Shown: positions 1 to 8,815, counted from the stretch's first letter. The stretch is 64,000 nucleotides of DNA from Embleya scabrispora (GCF_002024165.1 NZ_MWQN01000001.1:5890001-5954000), one strand, 5' to 3'. Numbers and translations: made by a program. The notes: generated from the sequence alone by a model not told the origin.

Positions 1-5
1 ACGCC

Positions 6-170
6 GGACGGGCTGGGTTTGGTGGCGTTGGCGGGGTGGTTGCGGTGCCGGGCCCGATGGGTCTGCCGCGTCGCGTGGTGAGCCTGGGGCCGCTTGTCGT
101 CCTTGGACGCTGGACGGGCTGGGTTTGGTGGCCTGCCGTTCTTACATGTCGGACGGGGTGGGTTTGGTTG
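6..170. repeat. three imperfect copies of a 21-base unit at the end of the first gene
   Basis: The unit GGACGGGCTGGGTTTGGTGG is present at 6-25 and again, identical over 21 bases, at 112-132. A diverged copy (18 of 20) sits at 151-170, inside the last codons and just before the stop of the TetR gene on the minus strand. The rest of bases 1-141 shows no gene. The pattern looks like duplication of a C-terminal coding tail followed by decay beyond the present stop codon. Confidence 0.6.
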
Positions 171-795
171 TGTGGCCGACTGTGGACAGGCTGATTTGTA
201 CGTAGCGGTCGGCGATTTGTTGGGGGGTCAAGGGGCCCGTGGGGCGGTACCAGTTGGCTACTGCCTGGCAGCAGGTGATGACCGCTCGGCCGGCGTCGAT
301 CGGGTATGGGGTGGTGAACTCGCCCAAGGCCACGCCGTCGCGGACGGCGGCGTGCATGAGGGATTCGAGTTCGTCGCGCATCGCCACGTAGCGGGCCCGA
401 TTGGCCGGTTCCAGGCTGCGCATCTCGGTGTCCAGGAACGCCAGCGGTGCGCGGTTGGCCATGTACAGGACGATGCACTCGACCAGTGCGGCGAATCGTG
501 CGGCCGGTGTTTCCTCGGCCTCTTCGAGTGCGGCCCGGCAGCGGCCCAGGGCCGCGTTCATCGAACCGATCAGCAACTCGACCAGCAGGGCCTGCTTGTT
601 CCGGTAGTGGTAGTACAGCGCCGGCACCGTCACGCCGACCCGGCGGGCGATGTCGCGCACCGTCGTGCCGTGATAGCCGTGCTCGTCGAACGCGGCGAGC
701 GACGCGGCCAGGATCGGCGGCAGCAGCAGTGGTCGGTATGCGCGCCAGTCGGTGTGACCGTCGGCGCGCAGATCCGCCGCCAAGGGCTCCGCCAT
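142..795 (-). CDS. TetR/AcrR family transcriptional regulator
   Basis: A 217-residue one-component regulator of the usual TetR length. Residues about 25-70 form the helix-turn-helix domain: the stretch around GYHGTTVRDIARRVGVTVPA followed by LYYHYRNKQALL is the classic TetR recognition-helix pattern. The C-terminal half is an all-helical ligand and dimer domain of the type that binds small hydrophobic ligands; the ligand is unknown. The ATG at 793-795 was chosen because AGGAGG lies just upstream, whereas the open frame itself runs much further. The gene is isolated; the next gene upstream on the same strand is the PLD-like protein, about 150 bases away, so the target is not obvious. The last codons carry a short repeat that continues past the stop. 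Confidence 0.85.
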   Translation of the reverse strand: MAEPLAADLRADGHTDWRAYRPLLLPPILAASLAAFDEHGYHGTTVRDIARRVGVTVPALYYHYRNKQALLVELLIGSMNAALGRCRAALEEAEETPAARFAALVECIVLYMANRAPLAFLDTEMRSLEPANRARYVAMRDELESLMHAAVRDGVALGEFTTPYPIDAGRAVITCCQAVANWYRPTGPLTPQQIADRYVQISLSTVGHTTKPTPSDM

Positions 796-941
796 GGGTC
801 CGCCTCCTGATTTTGCGGACTTGCTCCGGCCGTTCCGGGACGCATCGTCTTGGTTGCCCGGCATTCTAACGATCGCTCGCTCGGTACCCGTACCCGCGCG
901 CCGACCGCGCGACCCGGACCGCGGCCCGGGTCGCGCCGGGG

Positions 942-2951
942 TCAGCCGCCGATCTCCTGCAGGGTCTTGACCAGTTCGGCGAAGCCGATGCCCACCTCGT
1001 CCAGCACCCGGAGCAGGGCCGGCGGCGGGTCGCCGATCTGCCGGTTGAGCGGGCCGACCCGGCCCGGGACGCTCGCCAGGTCGCCGCCGCGGAAGCGCGA
1101 CTCGGGGTCGGCCGGCGGGCGTATCTGGTAGCTGCGCCAGTTCCGGGCGGGCCAGTTCAGCAGGGTCAGGTCGGGCGCGTGCCAGGCCATGAAGGCCCAG
1201 CGGCGCTCGTTGCCGGCCTGGATCAGCACCGGTTCGCCGTACTGCGCGAGCCGGGTCGCGGCCACCGCCGCGATCGGGACCGGGTTGCCGAACGAGCCGG
1301 TGATCCGCCAGATCCCGTCCTCGATGCCGGCCACCCAGCCGTGCGCGGCGAATTCCTCGATGGCCTCGGCGTAGGGGCTGTCCTCGGCAGGCGCGGGGGC
1401 GAACGTGGTGGTGCCGGCCGCATCGAACTCGGTCCCGGAGGCGACGTAGAGCGGCGGCGGGGTCACCACCGGGGCGACCGCGGGAGTCGGAGCGGGCGCG
1501 GCGACCTCGACCGGACGCGGCGGCGGGTTCACGGGTGCCGCCGGCGCCCGGGGCGGCTCGGGGGCCCCGGGCGCGGCGGGAACGGGAGCCGGCGTCGTCG
1601 CGGCCGGCGTCGGCTCGGCTCGCGGCGTTACCCGCTGCTCGCTCGGCCGTGCGGCCGTGGCCGGGCTGTACGCGAAGACCACGCCGGAGTGCGTCACACC
1701 GCCGTCGGCGCGCGGGAGGCTGCCCCGCACCGCCGGGCCCTGACCGGCCGCCGGCGGGAAGGTCGCACTCGTCGCACCGGCCGGGACGGCACCCAACTCC
1801 CGCCAGGAGCCCGCCGATCCGTCGACGGACGTGGCGATCGTGACCGGCTCGCGGGCCGGCCCGGCGAGCACCACGTGCAGCCCCGCGCCGTCCGCTCGGG
1901 CGCCGAGCAGGACCAGTTCGGGCGTGGCCGCCACTCCGCGCAGCGCGTCCAGGTCGGTGGGCGCGACGGTGCGGCCCTCGCCGAGCGCCAGGACCGGGCC
2001 GCCGACGGTGTGAACCGCGAGGTCGAGACCGCCGCCGGCCGCCGCGGTGGTGCCGAGGCCGGCCCGGCTCAGGTCCGCGTTGCCGGTCAGCGCGGACCAC
2101 TGCTCGCCGATCCGCCACTGTACGAACCGGCCGTGCGTCAACCGCTGTTCGGGCAGCACCCGCACCTCGGCCGGCCGCCCGGCGAGGGCCGAGCGCAGCA
2201 CCGCGCCGGAGTGGCCGGACCAGTTCTCGTGTACGCCCAGCACCACCCGCGCGGGAGCCAGTCGGGCGATCAGCTCGCGCAGCGTCTCACCGGCCGGGTC
2301 CACGACGGGGGCGTACAGGTGCAGCTCGTCCACCGGACCGCTCGGGAGTCGGTCGAGCAGCGGGCGGTCGAGGTTGTCCAGGAGCCGGGCCTCGGGACCC
2401 GGGGTCTCGTCCGCCAGGATGTGCCGCTCGGTCAGCAGCCCGGCGATCTCCCGCAGGTGCTCGGCGGCCCACGGCGCCATCGCCACCGCGTCCAGGTCCG
2501 GCAGCTTGTCCAGCCAGTCCGCGACGTCGGCCAGCAGTGCGTTGGAGGCGTCGTCCTCGGTCTCGACCACCGTCCACAGGCGGTCGTCGCCGGCCCAGCC
2601 GGGCAGTGCGGGCGAGCCGCCGCCGATCGCGATCCGGCACGCGTGTTCGCCGATGAGTACGACCAGCTTGGCGCGCAGCGCGCCGGGACACACGGTGGGT
2701 GCGTAGAGGTAGTCCCGACCGGCGCCGCGCACCTGGCTCGGGTCGTGCGTCTCCTGGGCGGCGTCGCCGAGGATGGCGACGCGGGCGGACAGGTCCCGGG
2801 CGAGCGGTACGGCGACCCGCTCCAGGAAGGGCAGGTCGACGCCGAGGCCGAGGAACAGCGCCTCGTGCAGGGCGGCCCCGTCGGTGCGCTCGCGCCATTC
2901 GCGCAAAAGCGTGATGGGGGATGCGGATCGGGTGTGCTGCGACACGGTCAT
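942..2951 (-). CDS. PLD-like (HKD-related) protein with Pro/Ala linker and an unrecognised C-terminal domain
   Basis: A 669-residue cytosolic protein with no signal peptide or membrane segment. Residues about 1-320 resemble the phospholipase D/HKD nuclease fold with two half-sites: ALRAKLVVLIG...GGGSPALPGW near residues 91-119, and LTHGRFVQWR...LTGNADLSRAGL from about 272. In both half-sites the HxK signature is imperfect (no His in the first, HxR in the second), so activity is doubtful. A Pro/Ala-rich linker (about 460-545) joins a compact C-terminal domain (about 560-669) that I do not recognise. The start ATG at 2949-2951 gives a sensible N-terminus but has no clear ribosome site. It may bind nucleic acid or be a degenerate nuclease; no partner gene is evident. 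Confidence 0.6.
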   Translation of the reverse strand: MTVSQHTRSASPITLLREWRERTDGAALHEALFLGLGVDLPFLERVAVPLARDLSARVAILGDAAQETHDPSQVRGAGRDYLYAPTVCPGALRAKLVVLIGEHACRIAIGGGSPALPGWAGDDRLWTVVETEDDASNALLADVADWLDKLPDLDAVAMAPWAAEHLREIAGLLTERHILADETPGPEARLLDNLDRPLLDRLPSGPVDELHLYAPVVDPAGETLRELIARLAPARVVLGVHENWSGHSGAVLRSALAGRPAEVRVLPEQRLTHGRFVQWRIGEQWSALTGNADLSRAGLGTTAAAGGGLDLAVHTVGGPVLALGEGRTVAPTDLDALRGVAATPELVLLGARADGAGLHVVLAGPAREPVTIATSVDGSAGSWRELGAVPAGATSATFPPAAGQGPAVRGSLPRADGGVTHSGVVFAYSPATAARPSEQRVTPRAEPTPAATTPAPVPAAPGAPEPPRAPAAPVNPPPRPVEVAAPAPTPAVAPVVTPPPLYVASGTEFDAAGTTTFAPAPAEDSPYAEAIEEFAAHGWVAGIEDGIWRITGSFGNPVPIAAVAATRLAQYGEPVLIQAGNERRWAFMAWHAPDLTLLNWPARNWRSYQIRPPADPESRFRGGDLASVPGRVGPLNRQIGDPPPALLRVLDEVGIGFAELVKTLQEIGG

Positions 2952-3443
2952 ATGTCGATGTCCAAGGTCGTTCGTCCCGAGGGGGTGGCGTGCGGCTGCG
3001 GCTCGCGGATGCGGTCGGTGGAGCCTTCGACACGGTTTCGATGGTAGGCCCGGTCGCGCCGTGGACGAGGGGGATCGGCGGGCGGAGGTACCCCCGGCCG
3101 GACGCCGAGCGGCGTACGGGCCGCGCAGGTCACGCCGGCGAGCATCCGAAACCACCTTCCTCGTCGCGAGGATCATCGCAGGAGCCGGCCCCGGGAGGGC
3201 GAAGGCCCCATCGGCCGGGCACCACGACGGGCCATGTCCGGGGGCGACGCGCCCCCGCGTCCATGTCGCCGATCCTGCTGCCTGAGATATTAGGCGCATC
3301 GGTGCGGGAAGACGCCGGCCGCCTCGGGATCGTCCGCCGGCGGCGCCCGGCCGAGCCCGTCCGGGCACCGATCGGGCTTGCCGGTCTTCGCCGATTCGCG
3401 TGTGCGGACCCGACCGCGGCCGGGATCCGGAGAGAATCCGGGC
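2952..3443. other. intergenic region without a recognised gene
   Basis: About 490 bases between the divergently transcribed PLD-like gene and the GntR regulator. It must hold both promoters. Short open frames exist, but none has a ribosome site or recognisable product. No clear inverted repeat or promoter could be assigned. Confidence 0.5.
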
Positions 3444-4259
3444 ATGACATCGAGCTCGCCGGCGCGCCCGAAGAGCCGGACCGCCGTTGCCCGCGAGGTG
3501 ATCCGGCGGCGCATCCTGCGCCTGGAGATGCCGCCCGGGACGGTCTTCAGCGAGGGTGACCTGGCCGCCGCCCTGGACCTGGGCAAGACGCCGGTGCGCG
3601 AGGCGCTGAACCTGCTCACCCACGAGAACCTGGTGGCGGTCGCGCCGCACTCGGGCTATCTGGTCATGCCGGTCACCCTGCGCGACGTCCGGGAACTGCT
3701 CGAACTGCGAGTGACGGTCGAGACGTTGCCGGCCCGTCTGGTGGCCGCGCGGGCCGAGGGCACCGCCGGTCTGGACGCGGCGGCGCTCGCATGGTGGCAG
3801 GCGACCAGCGGCGAGCGCGCGGACGCGGTGCCGACGCCGGTCCAGGGCCTGGCCTACGCCGCCGCGCTGGCCGAACGGGCCGGCAACGCGCGGGCGGCCG
3901 AGGTCGAGGGGTACGTGCTGCGCCACCAGCTGCGGCACCTGTACCTGGCCACCGCGCTCGGCGACCCGCACTGGCCCAGGCCCGACCGCTCCGCGCTGCC
4001 GATCGCGCTGGTCGCGGGCGACCCGGACGGCGCGGCGGCCGTGGTCGAGGACGGGATCCGGGCCCTGGGCGCGGCGCTGTTCGCGACGCTGGTGCCGGTC
4101 GTCGCCGCGTACCTGTCCCGGCCCGCGGACGGCGGGCCCGGGGGCCCGCCGCCCGACGCGGTGCTCGACCTGGACCTGGGCACGCTGCTTCGCGACGGCG
4201 TCGGCGCCGGTCGCGCGCGGCCGAGCCGGGTGGTCACCGCCGAGGCGACGGCCCGGTGA
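3444..4259 (+). CDS. GntR family (FadR-like) transcriptional regulator
   Basis: A 271-residue regulator. Residues about 10-75 form the GntR winged helix, with the family signature LGKTPVREALNLLTHENLV followed by a wing ending in HSGYLVMPVT. The rest is helical like the FCD effector domain (LLELRVTVETLPARLVAARA), but the metal-binding His residues usual in FCD domains are not clearly kept, so the ligand may not need a metal. The ATG at 3444 follows GGAGAG. Its 3' end overlaps the 3' end of the opposing GntR gene by 26 bases. The two proteins are both FadR-like but clearly diverged, so this is probably not a recent inverted duplication. The target is unknown. Confidence 0.85.
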   Translation: MTSSSPARPKSRTAVAREVIRRRILRLEMPPGTVFSEGDLAAALDLGKTPVREALNLLTHENLVAVAPHSGYLVMPVTLRDVRELLELRVTVETLPARLVAARAEGTAGLDAAALAWWQATSGERADAVPTPVQGLAYAAALAERAGNARAAEVEGYVLRHQLRHLYLATALGDPHWPRPDRSALPIALVAGDPDGAAAVVEDGIRALGAALFATLVPVVAAYLSRPADGGPGGPPPDAVLDLDLGTLLRDGVGAGRARPSRVVTAEATAR

Positions 4260-4965
4260 TATTCACGTCGAGCAGCGCGTCGTTGGCGAGCAATGTGTCG
4301 AGCACCCGCTGCCGACAGCCGGTCAGCCGGGTGTGCGCGGCCCGCCCGGCCGCCTCCGCGTCGCCGTCCGCCAGCGCGTCGAGGAGCGGACCGTCGTCCC
4401 CCGCGATCACCCGCAGGTGCGGCCCGTCGGCGGTGACACACAACCGCAGCAGCCGGTGGTGGGCGTACAGCGTGCCGGCCAGCGCGCGCCGCAGATGCCG
4501 ATTGCCCGCCAGGTCGGCGATCACCAGATGCAGCCGGGTGTACCGCTCCAGCCAGGCGTCCGGCCCGGCCACCGGCGTCGGCGTACGCACCCACGCGCCC
4601 TCGCGCGCCGGCGCCGTGCCCACCTCCGCCGCCCGCCGGGCCACCGCCGCCGAGGCGTCCCGGGCGAGCACCCGGTGCAGGTCGAACAACTCGCGCGCGG
4701 AGCGCAGCGTGACCCGGGTGACCCGGTAGCCGCTGCGCGGGATCACGTCGACGAACCCGTCCTCGGCCAGCAGCGCCAGCGCCTCGTGTACGGGCGTCTT
4801 GCTCATGCCCAGTTCCTCGGCCACCGCCTTCTCGGTGAACCGCGCGCCCGGGGCCAGCTCCAGGTACAACACCCGGCGTCGGATCTCCCGATACGCCGAG
4901 CCGGTCAGCGACCCCGGTCGCCCTTCGCCACCGGTGCGGTACCCGGGCGGACTCGCCTGCGCCAT
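4234..4965 (-). CDS. GntR family (FadR-like) transcriptional regulator
   Basis: A 243-residue GntR regulator. The winged helix lies at about residues 20-90, with LGMSKTPVHEALALLAEDGFV and the wing RSGYRVTRVT. The C-terminal FCD-like domain includes LHLVIADLAGNRHLRRAL and a late His (AAHTRLTGC). GAGGAG stands seven or so bases before the ATG at 4963-4965. It converges on the other GntR gene and shares 26 bases of coding sequence with it at the 3' ends, so both cannot be highly transcribed without interference. The upstream region (4966-5113) also ends the glycosyltransferase gene and holds short tandem repeats. The effector is probably an organic acid or amino acid, as for most FCD proteins, but nothing here names it. 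Confidence 0.85.
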   Translation of the reverse strand: MAQASPPGYRTGGEGRPGSLTGSAYREIRRRVLYLELAPGARFTEKAVAEELGMSKTPVHEALALLAEDGFVDVIPRSGYRVTRVTLRSARELFDLHRVLARDASAAVARRAAEVGTAPAREGAWVRTPTPVAGPDAWLERYTRLHLVIADLAGNRHLRRALAGTLYAHHRLLRLCVTADGPHLRVIAGDDGPLLDALADGDAEAAGRAAHTRLTGCRQRVLDTLLANDALLDVNITGPSPRR

Positions 4966-4977
4966 GACACTCCTCGG

Positions 4978-5117
4978 GACTCGGTACGACTCGTACGACT
5001 CGGTCGGGTGCGATGTGGTGCGGTGGGACGCGTTGCGGTGGGACTCGGTGCCGTGCGGGCGGGCTCGATGCGCGGCGTTCGGTGCTTGGTGCTCGGTGCC
5101 TGGTGCTCGGTGCTCAG
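4978..5117. repeat. short tandem repeats between the GntR and glycosyltransferase genes
   Basis: The segment is made of decayed tandem units: GACTCGGTACGACTCGTACG near 4978-5000, two copies of GCGGTGGGAC near 5020-5050, and copies of GGTGCTCGGTGC near 5085-5115. The last copies run into the final codons and stop of the glycosyltransferase gene. Slipped-strand expansion is the likely origin. Confidence 0.6.
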
Positions 5118-6646
5118 TAGAAGTGCCGCAGGTCGGGCCAGATGCGGGACCAGGGCTTCGTGGTGCCGGCGCACAGCTCGACCACCGCGTGCTGCTCCTC
5201 GTTGTCGACCCCCTTGCCGTTGTCCACCCGGGTGACCAGCCGGCAGTCGACGAAGTCGCGGAATCGCGCGGTGACTTCCCCCTCGCGGACGACCACGACG
5301 GGCCCGTCCGCGCGGTCCGGCGGCGGGCCCCAGTCCGCGAAGGACATGTGGCCCGAGTACGGCCTCGGCAACCCCCGGGCCGGGCCGTACCGGTCCAGCG
5401 CGCCGGCCTCGCCGTAGTTGCCCGCGAACAACACCGCCCGGCCGCGCTGGTCCGGCGGGATCCGCCCCCAGGCCACCGCCGCCGCGTCGGCCAGTTCCGG
5501 CCAGCCGATCTGCTCGCCCTGTTCGGGGTTGATCCCGATCACCGCGTTGACCCGTCCGGCCGGCAGCAGCGGCAGCGAGATGACCGCGCTGGTGACGGTG
5601 GCGACCAGGAGCATCGAACCCACCGGCACCCGCCGCCCGGGCCGACTCGCGGCCCACCGCACGGTCGGCTCGCACCCCGCCGCGACCAGTACCAGGAGCA
5701 GTGGCAGCGCGTAGTACGACTTGCCGCCGGAGGCGATCACCAGCACGCACAGGATCGCGTAGCCCGGCACTATCGAGTGCGCCCACCGGATCTGCGGCGC
5801 CCGCAGCAGCCGTCGCGCGCCGGCCACCCAGATCGGCACGAACAGCGGCGACAGGTAGGCGATTTGCAGCGGGACGAACATGATCCGGTTCTTGATGCCG
5901 TCGTCCGTGCTGATTCCGCCGGCCACGGTGAACTGCGGCCATCCGTGAGTGGCCTGCCACCACAGACCCGGCGCGCTCAGCCCGATCGCGATCGCCGCGC
6001 CGCCGACCAGCCACCGGCTGCGCAGCACCTCGCGGGGGCCGACCGCGAACAGGCTCACGAGCAGGGCGACCACGAGATAGCCGACCAGGTACTTGTTCAG
6101 CATCGCGAAGCCGACGGCGGTACCCACCGCGAGCCACCAGCGCCCGTCGCCGGTGCGCAACAGCCGCAGGACGAACCACGCGATCAGCAGCCAGGCGACG
6201 ATGTCCAGGGTCGCGGTGGACCACAGGTGACCGATGCCGAGCACGATCCCGGAGGTGGCCGCGCAGGCCGCCGCGAGCAGCTGGCCCGCCCGTCCGCTGC
6301 CGAACTCCCGGGCGATCAGGGCGACCAGGAGCACCGTCCCCGCGCACGCGAGGGCGGCGAATATCCGCAGGTCCTGCGGATCGTCCCCGAACAGTTCGCC
6401 GGACGCCCGGGCGAGCAGCGGGGTCAGTGGAGGCTGGTCCACGTAGCCCCAGGCGAGATGTCGACCGGCCACGACGAAATAGAGCTCGTCGCGGTGGAAT
6501 CCGTAGCGCGCGGACACCGCCGCCTGCAGTGCGAATACCGCGACCATGATCAGCACGATCGGTCGCTTGGCGAGCGGAGGCAGGGCGGGCGGGGCCGGGG
6601 CAGGCGGCAACGGTTCGGTCGACGTGCCCTTCTCCACACGGCTCAT
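5114..6646 (-). CDS. ArnT/PMT-like membrane glycosyltransferase (GT39/GT83 family)
   Basis: A 510-residue integral membrane protein. After a Pro-rich cytoplasmic N-terminus comes a first membrane segment, then the conserved loop RYGFHRDELYFVVAGRHLAWGYVDQPPL; the acidic pair (DE) is the expected catalytic and metal-binding site of GT-C enzymes such as ArnT and PMT. About ten further hydrophobic segments follow, then a periplasmic-side soluble tail. Enzymes of this family transfer a sugar from a polyprenyl-phosphate donor to a lipid or protein on the outer face of the membrane; the donor and acceptor here are unknown. The ATG at 6644-6646 was chosen because it leads directly into the first membrane segment; the ribosome site is weak. 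The gene stands alone. Confidence 0.8.
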   Translation of the reverse strand: MSRVEKGTSTEPLPPAPAPPALPPLAKRPIVLIMVAVFALQAAVSARYGFHRDELYFVVAGRHLAWGYVDQPPLTPLLARASGELFGDDPQDLRIFAALACAGTVLLVALIAREFGSGRAGQLLAAACAATSGIVLGIGHLWSTATLDIVAWLLIAWFVLRLLRTGDGRWWLAVGTAVGFAMLNKYLVGYLVVALLVSLFAVGPREVLRSRWLVGGAAIAIGLSAPGLWWQATHGWPQFTVAGGISTDDGIKNRIMFVPLQIAYLSPLFVPIWVAGARRLLRAPQIRWAHSIVPGYAILCVLVIASGGKSYYALPLLLVLVAAGCEPTVRWAASRPGRRVPVGSMLLVATVTSAVISLPLLPAGRVNAVIGINPEQGEQIGWPELADAAAVAWGRIPPDQRGRAVLFAGNYGEAGALDRYGPARGLPRPYSGHMSFADWGPPPDRADGPVVVVREGEVTARFRDFVDCRLVTRVDNGKGVDNEEQHAVVELCAGTTKPWSRIWPDLRHFY

Positions 6647-7184
6647 TAGGTCATGGTGCCGGATCGACGAGCGGTAGGGCAGAGACTCGCGCGCAGGTCC
6701 GGACAACAAGTCGGGTCGGTCGAACGGACGGCCTAACGTCGCCGGGGCGGAATCCGGACGGAGCCGGGGATGACCGTTTTCCGGCGAGATGACCGGACCC
6801 CGGCGCACGCGCGACGTCGAAACCCGCCAACGTGCCGTTCGCGCCGACCGCGCGGATCGCCCCGGCCGATTTCGGGACCGCGGTGCACGAGGACGACGTG
6901 GGGCCGATCGCGTCCGGGGTGATCGGGACGACGGCGTCCATCGTGCGGGTCACGGCCACCGACCGCGCGCTGCCGGGGGTTCGGGCCGGTCGTACCCGCC
7001 GTGGGAGTCGTATCGCCCGACGCATGACGGCCGGTGGCGGGCCGTCGCACCGAGGCAACTCCCGTGCGTCGGGAGGCAGACCGGGACCGCGCTCGGGGCG
7101 GCGGCTGCTACCGTGGCTCGTCCCGACCGTCCGGACGGTCCGGAGGGTTCGAGTGGGCTTTCACACGGGGACGGGGGCGTGCCG
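6647..7184. other. intergenic region; only an operator-like palindrome recognised
   Basis: About 540 bases between the divergent glycosyltransferase and TetR genes. Short frames are open on both strands (for example from 6832 on the plus strand), but none has a ribosome site or known motif. The 16-base palindrome at 7125-7140 is the only structured element I can see. Confidence 0.5.
7125..7140. promoter_or_regulatory. 16-base perfect palindrome, probable TetR operator
   Basis: GACCGTCCGGACGGTC is a perfect inverted repeat ending 44 bases before the ATG of the next TetR gene. Its length and symmetry fit an autoregulatory TetR operator. This is inference from position and symmetry only. Confidence 0.55.
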
Positions 7185-7724
7185 ATGCGTGATCGGCTGT
7201 TGGACGCGGTGGAGCGGCTACTGGTTCGGGACGGCGTGGAGTCGGTTCGGCTGGACGCGGTGGCCCGCGAGGCCGGGGTCAGCAAGGGCGGGTTGCTGCA
7301 CCACTTCCCGAGCAAGCAGGACCTGGTGCGCGGGGTCGTCGAGCGGCTGGCCGATCGGTTCGAGGCCGCGCTGCCGGAACCCGACGCGCCGCCGGGGGCG
7401 TTCGCGCTGGCCTGGTTGCAGGCGAGCATCCCGGCCGAGTCGCCGACCGGCGATCGCAGCGGCGCCGACCGGGTCCCGCTCGCGCTGCTCGCCGCGGCGG
7501 GCGGGCCGGACGTCCTGGCCGCGCTGCGGGCCCGCTACGCCCGCTGGCAACTCCGGCTCGCCGACGACGGCCTGGAGCCGGCCGTGGCCGATCTGGTCCG
7601 GATGGCCGTGGACGGCTGGTGGACCGCGCGGCTGCTGGGCCTGGGCGTGCCGCACGACGACGCGCACATCGAACTACGGGCGCTGCTGGTCGAGTTGATC
7701 CGTACCCGAGGCGGCGCGGGGTGA
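7185..7724 (+). CDS. TetR family transcriptional regulator
   Basis: A short TetR protein of 179 residues. It begins directly with the helix-turn-helix: MRDRLLDAVERLLVRDG, then AVAREAGVSKGGLLHHFPSK and a basic linker to the ligand domain. A G-rich stretch (GGGGACGGGGGC) lies upstream; a GTG two codons earlier is a possible alternative start. A GTG overlapping its stop codon (GTGA at 7721-7724) could begin the downstream membrane protein by translational coupling, so the two probably form one transcript, and the palindrome just upstream suggests self-repression. The SKGGLLHHF motif is typical of regulators of small transporters, which fits its neighbour. The ligand is unknown. Confidence 0.85.
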   Translation: MRDRLLDAVERLLVRDGVESVRLDAVAREAGVSKGGLLHHFPSKQDLVRGVVERLADRFEAALPEPDAPPGAFALAWLQASIPAESPTGDRSGADRVPLALLAAAGGPDVLAALRARYARWQLRLADDGLEPAVADLVRMAVDGWWTARLLGLGVPHDDAHIELRALLVELIRTRGGAG

Positions 7725-7807
7725 GCGCGGGCGTGGGTGCGTGTGTGCGCGAGCTGCTTCCGAGCGGCGTGAGCCGGGTTGTGTCCCGGGCGCGGACCGT
7801 CGACGTG

Positions 7808-8209
7808 ATGTGCTTCACCCGCGTTTCGATGGCCGTCGCCGACGTGGGTTTCCTGCTCTACTGGACGGTCACCCTCCTCGCGCTGCTCCCGGCCGAGTAC
7901 GCGTACAAGGACTACGCCGATCCGGTGATCAGCGACTGGAACCACTCGTTCGTGCCGCTCGATCTCGCCGCCGCGGCGACCGGGCTCGCGGCGCTGCGCC
8001 TCGGGCGGCGGATCGCACCGGAGCGGATACATCCGCTGCTCCCGATCTCGCTGGTGCTGACCGCCGTCGCCGGCCTCCAGGCGGTGGCGTTCTGGACCCC
8101 GCGCGGCGACTTCGCGATCGAGTGGTGGTTGCCCAACCTCTTCCTGCTGCTGTTCCCGCTGCCCGCGCTCGCCGTGCTCGTGCGGCGTACGACGATCGCC
8201 CGGCCCTGA
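7808..8209 (+). CDS. small four-helix membrane protein of the YvaD/DUF5360 kind
   Basis: A 133-residue protein with four predicted membrane segments and a conserved-looking loop EYAYKDYADPVISDWNHSFVPLDL between the first two. It resembles the YvaD family of small integral membrane proteins, whose function is not known. The ATG at 7808 gives the usual family length and leads straight into the first membrane segment. A GTG at 7721, overlapping the stop of the TetR gene as GTGA, would add 29 residues without changing the membrane part, and would couple its translation to the regulator. I cannot decide between them. Regulation by the upstream TetR protein is likely from the shared transcript. Confidence 0.65.
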   Translation: MCFTRVSMAVADVGFLLYWTVTLLALLPAEYAYKDYADPVISDWNHSFVPLDLAAAATGLAALRLGRRIAPERIHPLLPISLVLTAVAGLQAVAFWTPRGDFAIEWWLPNLFLLLFPLPALAVLVRRTTIARP

Positions 8210-8306
8210 TCGGGGCGGGTAACGTCACCACCCGGAACGCTTCGTGTTCCGCGCCCGCGGGCGGCTCTCCGGCCCGGACGTCCGACCCCTGCGAGGAAGC
8301 CTCCAC

Positions 8307-8789
8307 GTGTCCAAGACCCCCGACATCGGCGCCCCGGCACCGGACTTCACCCTCGACGCGGTACGCCTGAGCGAGGGCACGGCGATCCGCGAACCGCTCA
8401 CCCTGTCGGCGCAGCGCGGCCGCCCGGTCGTGTTGGCCTTCTACCCCGGCGACGACACCGCGGTGTGTACGAAGCAACTGTGCTCGTACTCCTCGGGCTT
8501 CGAACAGTTCACCGATCTCGACGCGGTGGTCTGGGGGATCAGCCCGCAGGGACTCGACAGCCACGAGCGCTTCGCCCGCAAACACGGCCTGCGCATGCCG
8601 CTGCTCGCCGACACGGAGCACCGGGCCGTCGATTCCTACGGCATCGGCATGGGCGGCAAGGCGCTGCGCCGGGCGGTGTTCATCGTGGACGCCGAGGGTG
8701 TGCTGCGCTGGAAGCATGTGGCGCTGGTCGGGCTCACCTACCGGGGCGTCGACACGCTGACGGCCCAACTGAGGTTGCTCGGCGCCTGA
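8307..8789 (+). CDS. bcp: thiol peroxidase of the Bcp/PrxQ peroxiredoxin group
   Basis: A 160-residue AhpC/TSA-fold enzyme that reduces hydroperoxides in the cytoplasm at the cost of thioredoxin. The peroxidatic Cys is residue 54 in DDTAVCTKQLC; a second Cys five residues on (Cys59) makes the CX4C arrangement of atypical two-Cys PrxQ enzymes, so an intramolecular disulfide is expected. The N-terminus GAPAPDFTL and the later VVLAFYPGDDT are family hallmarks. The start is GTG at 8307, preceded by GAGGAAG. Expression could be read through from the small membrane protein 97 bases upstream. It runs towards the secreted protease gene, with only 26 bases between the two stops. Confidence 0.9.
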   Translation: MSKTPDIGAPAPDFTLDAVRLSEGTAIREPLTLSAQRGRPVVLAFYPGDDTAVCTKQLCSYSSGFEQFTDLDAVVWGISPQGLDSHERFARKHGLRMPLLADTEHRAVDSYGIGMGGKALRRAVFIVDAEGVLRWKHVALVGLTYRGVDTLTAQLRLLGA

Positions 8790-8815
8790 GTCGGGCGCGG
8801 GCGTGGTGCTCGCGT

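Noticed and set aside
6651-7058. Short open frames on both strands between the glycosyltransferase and TetR genes
   Set aside because: They lack ribosome sites, have poor codon patterns and no recognisable motif. The region is better explained as intergenic.
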